Assembly: GCA_041667115.1 (NCBI GenBank)
Contig: JBAYFO010000006.1
Span: forward strand, 30,694-94,693
DNA length: 64,000 nucleotides
Origin: UBA1563 sp041667115
GTDB lineage: Bacteria; Bacteroidota; Ignavibacteria; Ignavibacteriales; Ignavibacteriaceae
Direction of reading: 5' to 3'
Both the position numbers and the translations under genes were made by a program. The notes beneath the pieces were generated by a model that had not been told where the DNA came from, did not search any database, and saw only the letters and a program-made list of their open reading frames with translations. Below, piece by piece: positions 1 to 8,463 of this stretch. Each line of letters starts with the position of its first letter. Positions within the stretch are counted from its first letter, which is position 1.

Positions 1-405
1 GAAGTGAAAGAAGAGAACAAGCAAAGCGAAGGTGATCCCCAGATTAAATCGCGCATTAAAAAGATGCAGCTACAGGCTGCCAGAAGCCGCATGATGGGCG
101 ATGTTCCTAAAGCTGATGTTATCATTACCAATCCGACCCACTTTGCCATAGCAATAAAATATGACTTAACTAAAGACGCTGCGCCAAGAGTTCTGGCAAA
201 AGGGGTTGATTCGTTAGCTCAAAAAATTAAGGAAGTGGCAACAAAAAATAATATCCCTTTACATGAAGATAGAGAACTGGCAAGAGCTCTCTATAAAATG
301 TGCGATGTCGGAGATCAGATACCTCAATCGTTATTTAAAGCTGTGGCACAGATATTGGCTTATATATTTCAACTTAAAAACTACCGGAAAAAGACAATAG
401 TATAA
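1..405 (+). CDS. flhB: FlhB, flagellar export-switch protein, C-terminal part (5' end outside window)
   Basis: This is the cytoplasmic C-terminal domain of FlhB, the flagellar type III export protein that changes substrate specificity from rod/hook to filament proteins. The reading frame is open at the first base, so the transmembrane N-terminal half lies upstream of the window. The self-cleavage motif NPTH is clear at about bases 130-141 and is followed by the conserved FAIAIKY stretch, which identifies the FlhB/YscU family. Further typical features are the ARALYKM segment and the IPQSLFKAVAQILAYIF end. The stop codon lies one base before the GTG of flhA, so the two are co-transcribed. The first in-frame GTG at base 4 is not the real start. 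Confidence 0.95.
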   Translation, partial: EVKEENKQSEGDPQIKSRIKKMQLQAARSRMMGDVPKADVIITNPTHFAIAIKYDLTKDAAPRVLAKGVDSLAQKIKEVATKNNIPLHEDRELARALYKMCDVGDQIPQSLFKAVAQILAYIFQLKNYRKKTIV

Positions 406-406
406 C

Positions 407-2455
407 GTGAAAAATTTCGGAAAAAATAGCGATATCTTTTTAGCAATCGGGTTGATCCTTATTCTTGGGTTGATGCTCATTCCGCTTCCCGCGGGAATCT
501 TAGATTTTCTGCTTGCCATAAATATTACGGCTGCAGTCTTGATTCTTGTCGTTTCATTATACATCCAATCTCCGCTCGATATTTCCATTTTTCCCGGATT
601 ATTATTGGTGCTTACGCTCTTTAGGCTTGCACTGAATATCAGTTCCACAAGATTGATCCTTATTGATGGGTATGCGGGAAAAGTAATTGAAACCTTCGGT
701 CAGTTTGTCGTCGGCGGAAATTATGTTGTCGGATTTATCATTTTCATTATCTTGGTGATCATCCAGTTTATCGTAATTATTAAAGGTTCCGGAAGAATTT
801 CTGAAGTTGCCGCTCGTTTTACGTTGGACGCTATGCCCGGTAAGCAAATGGCAATTGATGCGGATCTAAATACGGGATTGATCAACGATAAAGAAGCAAG
901 AGTTAGAAGAGAAAATATTAGCCGCGAAGCTGAGTTTTATGGCGCGATGGACGGAGCCAGCAAGTTTGTTAAAGGAGATGCGATTGCCGGACTTTTAATT
1001 AACGGGATCAATATTCTCGCCGGATTTATTATCGGTGTCGCGGAAAAAGGAATGTCCTTTACTGACGCTCTGCACAATTATACAATTCTTACAATCGGCG
1101 ACGGATTAGTTTCTCAAATTCCGGCTCTTATTATTGCAACTGCTGCCGGACTTGTTGTAACAAGAAGCGCTTCCGGAAGCGCTCTTGATAAGCAGATGAA
1201 AACTCAATTACTAAGTAACCCGAGAGTTTTGGCAACAGTTTCCGGTGCTGTTATGCTCTTCGCTTTAGTTCCGGGGATGCCGTTCTTTCCATTCTTAATT
1301 GTTGGTTCCGGTTTGGGTGTTAGTTCTTATCTTACTAAAAAAAGAGCGAAAGAAGTAAAAGTATTACCTCCGGAAGAAGAAATAGTTCCGGAGTCAACCG
1401 AAGAAAAAGTTGAGCAATATCTACAGGTTGATCCAATCGAAATCGAAATAGGGTATGGTTTGATAAGTTTAGTTGATGAAAAACAGGGGGGAAATCTTTT
1501 TCAGAAAATTTCTTCTACAAGAAAATTTATTGCTTTGGAGTATGGAATTCTTATTCCTCCGGTACGGGTGCGTGATAATCTGCAACTTGATCCCAACGAG
1601 TATATCATCAAAATAAAAGGGAACATTGTTGCTTCGTATGAAATTTATACGGACCGCTACCTGGCAATGAATCCGGGAAATGTGCAAGACACCTTATCCG
1701 GAATTCCAACAAAAGATCCTGCGTTTAATTTGCTCAGTTACTGGATTACCGAAGAAGAAAAAGATAAAGCCGAACTGTTGGAATTTACGGTTGTGGATAG
1801 CATCTCGGTTCTCTCAACGCATCTTCAAGAAACACTGAAGAAAAACTTTGATAAGATATTAACACGACAGGCAGTAAAACAACTCCTTGAAAATTTGAAG
1901 AAAGAATATCCGGCGGTAATTGAAGATATTAATCAAGATGTGTTAACTCTTGGCACGATCCAAAAAGTATTACAAAACTTGCTAAGAGAGTTCATCCCGA
2001 TCAAAGATCTAGTGCAGATTTTAGAGGCGCTTGTCGACTATTCAAAAGTGACAAAAAATGTCGACGTCCTTACAGAATATGTCCGCCATACCATTGGTGA
2101 TACTATCGCAAATCTATATAAAGATCATAATAATATCATCCGTGCGGTTGCTCTTGGAGATCAATTGGAAACCCTGATTACCAAATCATTACAAAATCAA
2201 AAAGAAGCAGTACAATCTCTGGGATTAAGTCCGGTGTTCTTAAAAGAAATAAATTCAGATATTCAGATTAGTCTTGACAAATTTAAACAAATTGGTTCAT
2301 CGCCAGTCATGCTAACTTCAGCAACAATTCGTCCCTATTTTTATAGATTAATAAACTCGAGTTTCCCGGAAGTGGCTGTACTTTCTTATTCTGAACTTCC
2401 GTCGAATATCGAAATAGAATTTGTAGATAGAGTAGAGGTAACTTATGCAAATTAA
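407..2455 (+). CDS. flhA: FlhA, flagellar export gate protein
   Basis: FlhA forms the nonameric export gate of the flagellar type III secretion apparatus and docks chaperone-substrate complexes through its cytoplasmic domain. The 682-residue length is normal for the family. Residues 1-310 carry about eight hydrophobic segments. The FHIPEP-family signature RFTLDAMPGKQMAIDAD is at about residues 138-153. The soluble C-terminal domain begins at about 330. The GTG start sits one base after the flhB stop, and the 3' end overlaps flhF by 11 bases, as in a translationally coupled export operon. I see no unusual substitutions. Confidence 0.97.
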   Translation: MKNFGKNSDIFLAIGLILILGLMLIPLPAGILDFLLAINITAAVLILVVSLYIQSPLDISIFPGLLLVLTLFRLALNISSTRLILIDGYAGKVIETFGQFVVGGNYVVGFIIFIILVIIQFIVIIKGSGRISEVAARFTLDAMPGKQMAIDADLNTGLINDKEARVRRENISREAEFYGAMDGASKFVKGDAIAGLLINGINILAGFIIGVAEKGMSFTDALHNYTILTIGDGLVSQIPALIIATAAGLVVTRSASGSALDKQMKTQLLSNPRVLATVSGAVMLFALVPGMPFFPFLIVGSGLGVSSYLTKKRAKEVKVLPPEEEIVPESTEEKVEQYLQVDPIEIEIGYGLISLVDEKQGGNLFQKISSTRKFIALEYGILIPPVRVRDNLQLDPNEYIIKIKGNIVASYEIYTDRYLAMNPGNVQDTLSGIPTKDPAFNLLSYWITEEEKDKAELLEFTVVDSISVLSTHLQETLKKNFDKILTRQAVKQLLENLKKEYPAVIEDINQDVLTLGTIQKVLQNLLREFIPIKDLVQILEALVDYSKVTKNVDVLTEYVRHTIGDTIANLYKDHNNIIRAVALGDQLETLITKSLQNQKEAVQSLGLSPVFLKEINSDIQISLDKFKQIGSSPVMLTSATIRPYFYRLINSSFPEVAVLSYSELPSNIEIEFVDRVEVTYAN

Positions 2456-3590
2456 GAAATATATCGCGTCAACTTTAAAAGAAGCAACCGCCACAATGAA
2501 ACTGGAACTCGGCGGAGAGGCAATTATTTTAAGTACAAGAATAATTGAAGCAGACAGTAAATCAGACAGAAAAAAAATGTTTGAATTAACCGCAGGTGTT
2601 GAGAACCTAGCCGTGAATCAAAAAAGTTCTTCTTCATTACCATTGCCACTTAAAGGAAGAGAATCCCAAAAGAAGCTTTCAGACGAACTGAAAAGTATCT
2701 CGGAGAAAATCTATCACAAACCGGAAGCTCCCGCAAAACGAGTTGCTTCACAACAACCGCTACCTCAAAAATCAAAATTGAAAGAGGGGGCAGACTCAAT
2801 ACTCGGAAATGAATTAAAGGAAATAGTTGATACACTTGTTTATCGTGAAGTTCAAAAACCGATCATAACCTCAATCCTTGGTCAGCTTGAGAAACAAAAA
2901 AGTTTTCTCCATCCTTCCAATATCGATAGCTATGTTCTTCAAAGCATTGCCTCGATGATTCCGGTTAAGAACTTTGAACTCAGAAAAAAAGGAAAACCAA
3001 CGGTCATTTCGTTGGTTGGACCAACTGGGGTTGGGAAAACGACATGCATAGCAAAGCTCGCAGTGATTTCAAAAATTTTACACAAGTTAGATGTAGGATT
3101 AATTTCGAGCGATACTTACAGGCTTGGTGCAATCGACCAGCTTAAAATCTTTTCGGAAATTAGTAATATTGATCTGCTAGTAGCTTACGAGCCCAGCGAG
3201 ATGCCGAAACTTATCGAGAGTTTTAAGAAAAAAGATGTCATCTTTATCGATACCGCCGGAAGAAGCCAGAAGAGTCTTGACCAACTTAACAAAACAAAAG
3301 AATTTTTAGATGCCGTAAAAGTTGATGAAACCTATCTTGTGCTTAGCACTACCGGGAACTCTAAAAATTTATATGATGTTGCGGAGAAGTTTAAATTGTT
3401 CGATTACAACGCCTTGATTTTCACTAAGTTAGATGAAGCCGCTGTTTTTGGAAATATTCTAAATGTTTCAACCAATTTTAACACTCCTATTATCTTTTTA
3501 TCAAACGGTCAAGTAATTCCCGATGATATAATTGCGGCCGACCAGGAGTTTATCGCCAAGATCGTATACACTGGAAAGATGCACAAATGA
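2445..3590 (+). CDS. flhF: FlhF, SRP-family GTPase for flagellar placement
   Basis: FlhF is a signal-recognition-particle-type GTPase that sets the position and number of flagella together with FlhG. The 381 residues comprise an N-terminal variable B domain (about 1-120), an N domain, and a GTPase G domain with the P-loop GPTGVGKTT at 192-200. Also present are the SRP-family SSDTYRLGAIDQL segment (G2 region) and the FIDTAGR (G3) motif. The ATG lies inside the end of flhA in another frame, and the 3' end overlaps flhG by four bases (ATGA). The flhA-flhF-flhG order is the standard polar-flagellate arrangement. Confidence 0.95.
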   Translation: MQIKKYIASTLKEATATMKLELGGEAIILSTRIIEADSKSDRKKMFELTAGVENLAVNQKSSSSLPLPLKGRESQKKLSDELKSISEKIYHKPEAPAKRVASQQPLPQKSKLKEGADSILGNELKEIVDTLVYREVQKPIITSILGQLEKQKSFLHPSNIDSYVLQSIASMIPVKNFELRKKGKPTVISLVGPTGVGKTTCIAKLAVISKILHKLDVGLISSDTYRLGAIDQLKIFSEISNIDLLVAYEPSEMPKLIESFKKKDVIFIDTAGRSQKSLDQLNKTKEFLDAVKVDETYLVLSTTGNSKNLYDVAEKFKLFDYNALIFTKLDEAAVFGNILNVSTNFNTPIIFLSNGQVIPDDIIAADQEFIAKIVYTGKMHK

Positions 3591-4429
3591 CCGGGCAGGC
3601 GCAAAGAGTTTTTGAACTGCAAAGACTGGAAAAGTATTTAGTTGAAAGTAGCCAGCCGCGGCAGCCTAAAATATTCGCCTTTACCTCTGGCAAAGGGGGA
3701 ACCGGGAAAACATTTCTTTCCGTAAATATAGCTTTTTCCCTTTCATTGATAGGGAAAAAAGTTTTGCTTGTAGATTTTGATTGCAATCTTTCAAATGCCC
3801 ATATTTTGGTAAACGTTATTCCGGCAAAAACGCTTTCGCTTTATTTTCTAAATCAAAATTTACTACATGATTTGATTACAGAAGTTGAACCAAACTTATC
3901 TTTTATTTTTGGAGATTCGGGGATGAAGGATTTTCCCAAATTAAGCGATAGCTCAATCGCTAATTTTTTTAGGCAGCTTAGAAATCTAGAACATGCCTAT
4001 GATTTTATTTTTTTAGACACTGCCTCGGGAACAAATAAAGAAACACTTGAAATTCTCTCCCATTCAGATCAGAGCATTGTTATTACTTCTCCTGAACCAA
4101 CGGCGGTAATGGACGCTTATGTTGTTCTTAAACTTTTAGACGGGATTGGCTATACAGGCGGAAAAAATATTGTGGTCAATAAATCCGAAGACGAAACCTT
4201 AGCGGATGTAACTTTTTCAAACTTGAAAACAGCCGTCGATCATTTTTTGAAAATCGATATAAATTTTTTAGGATTTGTGCGTAATGATGCGGCGGTTAGC
4301 CGGTCAATTATGGCTCAGACTCTTTTGTTGAAACAAACTTCAGAATCACCTATTGCGTTCCAGATTAATGAGTTAGCAGGCAATCTAATCAAATACGTCC
4401 AATTGGCTAATATTCAACAAGCCTTGTAA
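3587..4429 (+). CDS. flhG: FlhG (YlxH/FleN), MinD-like ATPase controlling flagellar number
   Basis: This is a ParA/MinD-superfamily ATPase of 280 residues. The deviant Walker A motif GKGGTGKT is at 35-42, after an N-terminal helix of about 30 residues. In FlhG that N-terminal region stimulates the FlhF GTPase. The LLVDFDCNLSNAH (Walker A') and FLDTASGTN (Walker B) segments are recognisable. The ATG overlaps the TGA of flhF. FlhG acts as a negative regulator of flagellar number and membrane targeting of FlhF. About 110 bases with no obvious gene separate it from the next small membrane gene. Confidence 0.93.
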   Translation: MTGQAQRVFELQRLEKYLVESSQPRQPKIFAFTSGKGGTGKTFLSVNIAFSLSLIGKKVLLVDFDCNLSNAHILVNVIPAKTLSLYFLNQNLLHDLITEVEPNLSFIFGDSGMKDFPKLSDSSIANFFRQLRNLEHAYDFIFLDTASGTNKETLEILSHSDQSIVITSPEPTAVMDAYVVLKLLDGIGYTGGKNIVVNKSEDETLADVTFSNLKTAVDHFLKIDINFLGFVRNDAAVSRSIMAQTLLLKQTSESPIAFQINELAGNLIKYVQLANIQQAL

Positions 4430-4542
4430 TTCCTTTCCAACATTTCCTTAGAAAATAGTACTCTACAGCCTTTTTTCCCTTGAAGATTTTAATATTCGAG
4501 TGGTATAGTATTTGTCTCTTTATCATAAAAAAAAGTAACACC

Positions 4543-4758
4543 ATGAACAAAATAGTACTTCAAGTTGGTCTTCTCGTATTTTCTATCTCGGTAATCTATT
4601 ATAGCAGCCGAAGCATCCCGATAGAAGATATTTTAATTAGGTCTACAATTATTTTCTTAGCCTTTACCTTACTAACCGGCTTGATAGTTCTGATTTTTAT
4701 GAAATCAATTAATAAAGTTTCTTTCGAAAAGAATAAAGACAATAACTTTAAATTATAA
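4543..4758 (+). CDS. Small two-helix membrane protein of unknown function
   Basis: A 71-residue protein with two hydrophobic helices (about residues 3-20 and 33-54) separated by a short polar turn, ending in a lysine- and asparagine-rich tail. I do not recognise a family. I chose the ATG at 4543 because it precedes the first hydrophobic helix directly. The same frame could begin at a TTG at 4480 and add 21 residues. No strong ribosome binding site is visible for either. It sits between flhG and fliA in the flagellar block, so a motility role is possible but unproven. Confidence 0.5.
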   Translation: MNKIVLQVGLLVFSISVIYYSSRSIPIEDILIRSTIIFLAFTLLTGLIVLIFMKSINKVSFEKNKDNNFKL

Positions 4759-4774
4759 GTAGAGAGTAAATCAA

Positions 4775-5401
4775 ATGGCAGATGCTAATTTATGGACCGA
4801 GTACAAAGCTGCACCAACAGACGCAATAAAAAAGAAAATTGTTCTGAGCTATATAAAATTGGTCTACTATGTAATTCATCACTCAAAATTTATCAATGTA
4901 AATATCCTCGATGACAGAGATTATCTCCAATTTGGGATAGAAGGTCTGAGTGAAGCTATCGACCGATTTGATCCTGAATTCGGTACAAAGTTTGAGACGT
5001 ATGCAATTAAAAGAATACGCGGAAAGATTATTGACGAACTCAGAAAACTCCAAAAAAAACCTCGCGTTTTGAATAGCGAAAACGAAGTCGTTTTTTATTC
5101 AAATATTTCTATGAGCAATATCGGTGATGACGAAGAAGGGTATTCGCTGGAAGAAACTATTCCGAATGATTCCGTCTTACCGGATGAATCATTAGAAAAA
5201 CAAGAAATGAAAGAATTTTTGATCGAGGCTATCAATAATCTGGAAGAAAGGGATCGGCTTATTATCAGTCTTTACTATTACGAAAACCTCGGCTATAAAG
5301 AAATCGCGAAAGCACTTAGCATTACCGTATCAAGAGTTTCTCAAGTGCATACCCGTATCATTGAATCTCTTAAATCCAAATTGGCATTTACTAGCGTGTA
5401 A
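4775..5401 (+). CDS. fliA: FliA-type sigma-28 factor, short form apparently lacking region 3
   Basis: This sigma factor would direct RNA polymerase to late flagellar genes. Region 2 is well kept (DYLQFGIEGLSEAIDRFD, then the FETYAIKRIRGKIIDELR stretch, about residues 50-92). Region 4 is also clear (about 145-203, with YKEIAKALSITVSRVSQVH as the helix-turn-helix). Between them the DWVPRSVR-type region 3 of ordinary FliA is not recognisable. Only about 50 residues of acidic, low-complexity linker are present. At 208 residues it is shorter than the usual 235-260. It lies just upstream of two HDOD genes and its stop is 4 bases before the next ATG. Assignment to the sigma-28 group rests on region 2/4 similarity and location. 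Confidence 0.88.
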   Translation: MADANLWTEYKAAPTDAIKKKIVLSYIKLVYYVIHHSKFINVNILDDRDYLQFGIEGLSEAIDRFDPEFGTKFETYAIKRIRGKIIDELRKLQKKPRVLNSENEVVFYSNISMSNIGDDEEGYSLEETIPNDSVLPDESLEKQEMKEFLIEAINNLEERDRLIISLYYYENLGYKEIAKALSITVSRVSQVHTRIIESLKSKLAFTSV

Positions 5402-5405
5402 TGAT

Positions 5406-6272
5406 ATGATAGAAGTAGAATCAAGGTCAAATTATTATAAGAATTTTCTTCGCAATGTTCAGAATTTACCTTCAATCCCGTACATGATGATCGAAGTAAC
5501 TAAATTATTGGATAACCCAAGAACTAGCGCATCCGAACTGGGTTTTGTAATCAGTAGAGATCAAGGATTGGTTGCAAAGATTCTAACGGTTGCTAATTCT
5601 CCGCTTTACGGACTTCCGAGAAGAGTCTCAACAATTGAATTTGCTATTGTAATCCTTGGATTCGATCACATCAAAAATATTGTTATCGCACTCTCTATGA
5701 TCGAAGCTTTTAAAAATGTAGACGAAAAGAAATGGAACAGAAAAACATTCTGGATCCATTCTTTAGTTACCGCAGCCGCTGCAAAAAGAATTGCCGACGA
5801 TATCGGATATCCGAAATCGGGTGAAGCATTTACGGCAGGACTCCTTCACGATTTAGGCATCTCTGTAATTCAACGTTACTTTAAAGATGAATTTATCTCA
5901 ATCTGCGATTTGTCAGAAAACCAGAAGATGAGTTTTGTTGAAGCAGAATACGAAATTCTCGGCATTACGCATCAAGAAATAGGAAATTTCTTGGCGGAAA
6001 AATGGAATCTCCCAAAAATATTAAGCGACTCAATGCTTAATCATCACGAACCTTCTAAAAACAACAGTAATAATGTCCTTTCGGCGATTGTTCATCTTGC
6101 TGATTTTATGACACAAAAATTTGGTATCGGTAATTTTAGCTGGGATGAAAATTACGCGTTGGATGAAGGTATCATCCCGATCTTAAAACTTGGAAACCTA
6201 GATTATTTAAACAAATTTATTGATAGCTACGAGACGCTATTTAAACATCAAATTGAATCACTAAAAATTTAA
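5406..6272 (+). CDS. HDOD-domain protein (first of a tandem pair)
   Basis: A 288-residue stand-alone HDOD (HD-related output domain) protein. HDOD domains are regulatory relatives of HD hydrolases and usually act as signalling adaptors rather than enzymes. The core runs from about residue 20 (LPSIPYMMIEVTKLL) through SPLYGLPRRVSTIEFAIVILGF to the AGLLHDLGISVI segment, which keeps an HD pair, and a later NHHEPS motif. I chose the ATG at 5406, four bases after the fliA stop, over an upstream in-frame TTG at 5361 inside fliA. The next gene is a clear paralogue 5 bases downstream. The position in the flagellar operon suggests a role in motility control. Confidence 0.85.
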   Translation: MIEVESRSNYYKNFLRNVQNLPSIPYMMIEVTKLLDNPRTSASELGFVISRDQGLVAKILTVANSPLYGLPRRVSTIEFAIVILGFDHIKNIVIALSMIEAFKNVDEKKWNRKTFWIHSLVTAAAAKRIADDIGYPKSGEAFTAGLLHDLGISVIQRYFKDEFISICDLSENQKMSFVEAEYEILGITHQEIGNFLAEKWNLPKILSDSMLNHHEPSKNNSNNVLSAIVHLADFMTQKFGIGNFSWDENYALDEGIIPILKLGNLDYLNKFIDSYETLFKHQIESLKI

Positions 6273-6277
6273 GACGT

Positions 6278-7159
6278 ATGGAAATTATCACAACTCAATC
6301 GCAGCGTAGAACAAAAACGGAAATGGTATTGGCAAATATTTTCAAATTGCCCCCAATCCCAAAGGTGCTTTTAGAGGCTTCAAAAATATTAGATTCAAAA
6401 GCTCCCAAATCTAAAGAGCTTGTAGATGTTATTTCTAAAGACCAAAGTCTTGTAACGAAAGTATTAAGTATTGCCAACTCTCCTTTGTTCGGTTTGCAGA
6501 GAAAAGTTACTTCCATGGACTTTGCGGTTTTGGTGCTTGGCTTTAGTGAACTGAAGAAAATAATTTCAGCCCTTTCTGTTATTGAAACTTTTAAAAACAA
6601 AACCGACAAATATCTTGATCAAAAAGAATTCTGGCTTCACTCTTTTCTTACGGGAAGTGTTTCTGAGAAAATTGCGGAAGATGTTGGCTTTGCAGTTAAA
6701 GGTGAAGCGTTTCTTGCCGGCTTTTTACATGATATGGGCATTGCAGTTATTCATCGTTTTTTTCATTCAAATTTTGTAACCATTTATGAATTACAGGAAA
6801 ATTCTGAAATGAATTTGTTAGAAGCGGAAATAGAAGTGCTCGGCATGACGCATGCCGAGATCGGAAGTTTTCTTGCAGAAAATTGGAATTTTCCTCCTTC
6901 GCTATGCGATGTTATTAAAAATCATCACGCGCCAAATGATTCCGTAAGTAATTTCCTGCTCGCATCAATTATAAATCTTGCCGATTATCTAACAAAACAT
7001 TTTATTATCGGGCAATTTGAGATTGATAAGAATTTAGAACTCGATATGGAAGCGATGAAAAACATGAGAATTCATTCAGAGGCAGAACTGGAAGCTTTTA
7101 TCCCCGGGTATGAAGATTTTCTAAAAGAGCAATCAGAAGCGATAAGGTATTTAAATTGA
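6278..7159 (+). CDS. HDOD-domain protein (second of a tandem pair)
   Basis: A 293-residue HDOD protein closely related to the one before it. The same landmarks occur in order: LPPIPKVLLEASKIL, then NSPLFGLQRKVTSMDFAVLVLGF, then AGFLHDMGIAVI, then KNHHAP. The pair probably arose by local duplication. The 3' end overlaps the next gene, a kinase-like protein, by four bases, so the three are likely made together. Known HDOD proteins influence motility or second-messenger signalling in several bacteria. The partner of this one is not evident from sequence. Confidence 0.85.
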   Translation: MEIITTQSQRRTKTEMVLANIFKLPPIPKVLLEASKILDSKAPKSKELVDVISKDQSLVTKVLSIANSPLFGLQRKVTSMDFAVLVLGFSELKKIISALSVIETFKNKTDKYLDQKEFWLHSFLTGSVSEKIAEDVGFAVKGEAFLAGFLHDMGIAVIHRFFHSNFVTIYELQENSEMNLLEAEIEVLGMTHAEIGSFLAENWNFPPSLCDVIKNHHAPNDSVSNFLLASIINLADYLTKHFIIGQFEIDKNLELDMEAMKNMRIHSEAELEAFIPGYEDFLKEQSEAIRYLN

Positions 7160-8463
7160 GAGTAATTAAAAGCAATAGAATCCGTTGTGAATCTTTTTCA
7201 AGTTCGCTTCCTTCGTTTACAAAAACGATAGGAGCTATAAAACCAAGATTTGTACAAGTTGTTTCAACAGGAACAAATCAGTCGTCTTACGAAAATCTTC
7301 CTGTTCTGTTGAAGAAGATTTCTTTGTTTGAAAAACAGATTAAGAACCTTAGTAACGCCAAACAAATTGTTCTACAGGTAAATAATTTTTTAAATGAATT
7401 TCTTCCTTTTGAAGAGTCAGATCTCTTTTTCTTTGATGATTTCCGGTTAAATCTTGTCTCGGTTGGAGAAACGGAAAATCTCCGTACGAGCCAATTTATT
7501 AACCGTATTTTCACTGAAGGAATCCTTGATTGGGTTTTGAAGGAAAACAAACCTCAAGTAATACCTGATCTTAGAGAATTAAGCAGCCAGGGTTCTAAAT
7601 CAAACTATCTTCTTTTTCCTGTTGGCGAAGGAAAAGAACCAAAAGGAGTTTTTACTCTTCTTACAAAACCAACCTATAAATATGAAGAGAGCATCGAAGT
7701 TCAACTGATCCAAATCATCTTGAACGTGGCCGTTCCCAAAATAGAACTTATTAAAAAAGATGAAGAACTTAGTTCAACGTACAATGAGCTCCATGTGTAT
7801 CAGTCAAAACTTTCAAATGATTTTAAACTTTCTGCAATCGGAGAATTAACTTCCGGATTGGCTGAAGATATTTTGACGCCGCTTCAAGTAATTTTAAGTA
7901 CGGCTGATTTTTTACAGACCGGTGAAGAAAACATCGGGAGTAAAAATTTGAACGTGATCATAGAGCAAGTTAAAAAAGTTGAAACTGTAATTAACCGGCT
8001 TGTAAAATTTGCTGATTTGAACGACAACCGGCTTGAAATAAAACCCTGCCGGTTAGATGAGATAATAACAAATTACTATAATTTTATTAGCTCTTCTTTA
8101 CAATCAGCTAAAATTGAATGCATCCTGGATCTCGGCGAAAATGTCCCATCAATCTTAAGTCACCCTGATTATCTAACCCATTTGTTAGCTACCATCTTCG
8201 GAATGATTAAAACGGCTTCAAGAGAAGGCGGCGGTATTTTAATTCAAACAAAGTACAGCAACGGTTTTGTGCTGGTTAGAATTGTTACAACGGCATTTCT
8301 TCAAAGCTTAAAGAAAGACGAGATAATCCCCAACGATGATCTGAATATCCAGATGCTGACACATTTAATGAACAAACATCAAGGGAGCGTAGAGTGCGAC
8401 GCGAACGAGAAAACCGGTTCATCCATTGTATTAACCTTTCCTTTAAAAAAGAAAATAAGATGA
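7156..8463 (+). CDS. GAF-containing histidine-kinase-like protein lacking the phospho-accepting histidine
   Basis: A 435-residue cytoplasmic protein with a GAF-like sensory domain (about 60-200), a short coiled coil, a DHp-like helix and a remnant ATPase-like domain. In the DHp helix the sequence is AIGELTSGLAEDILTPL, where an active family member has AIGEL..GIAHEINNPL, so Glu237 stands where His should be. The N-box asparagine of the ATPase domain is also not recognisable (LLATIFGMIKTA). I therefore read it as a pseudokinase. The TTG start at 7156 overlaps the preceding HDOD gene by four bases. Co-location with two HDOD genes suggests a scaffold or sensor that works with them. Confidence 0.75.
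   Translation: MRVIKSNRIRCESFSSSLPSFTKTIGAIKPRFVQVVSTGTNQSSYENLPVLLKKISLFEKQIKNLSNAKQIVLQVNNFLNEFLPFEESDLFFFDDFRLNLVSVGETENLRTSQFINRIFTEGILDWVLKENKPQVIPDLRELSSQGSKSNYLLFPVGEGKEPKGVFTLLTKPTYKYEESIEVQLIQIILNVAVPKIELIKKDEELSSTYNELHVYQSKLSNDFKLSAIGELTSGLAEDILTPLQVILSTADFLQTGEENIGSKNLNVIIEQVKKVETVINRLVKFADLNDNRLEIKPCRLDEIITNYYNFISSSLQSAKIECILDLGENVPSILSHPDYLTHLLATIFGMIKTASREGGGILIQTKYSNGFVLVRIVTTAFLQSLKKDEIIPNDDLNIQMLTHLMNKHQGSVECDANEKTGSSIVLTFPLKKKIR

Noticed and set aside
331..648. Reading frame antisense to flhB/flhA
   Set aside because: It lies wholly opposite two strongly conserved genes and has no recognisable content.
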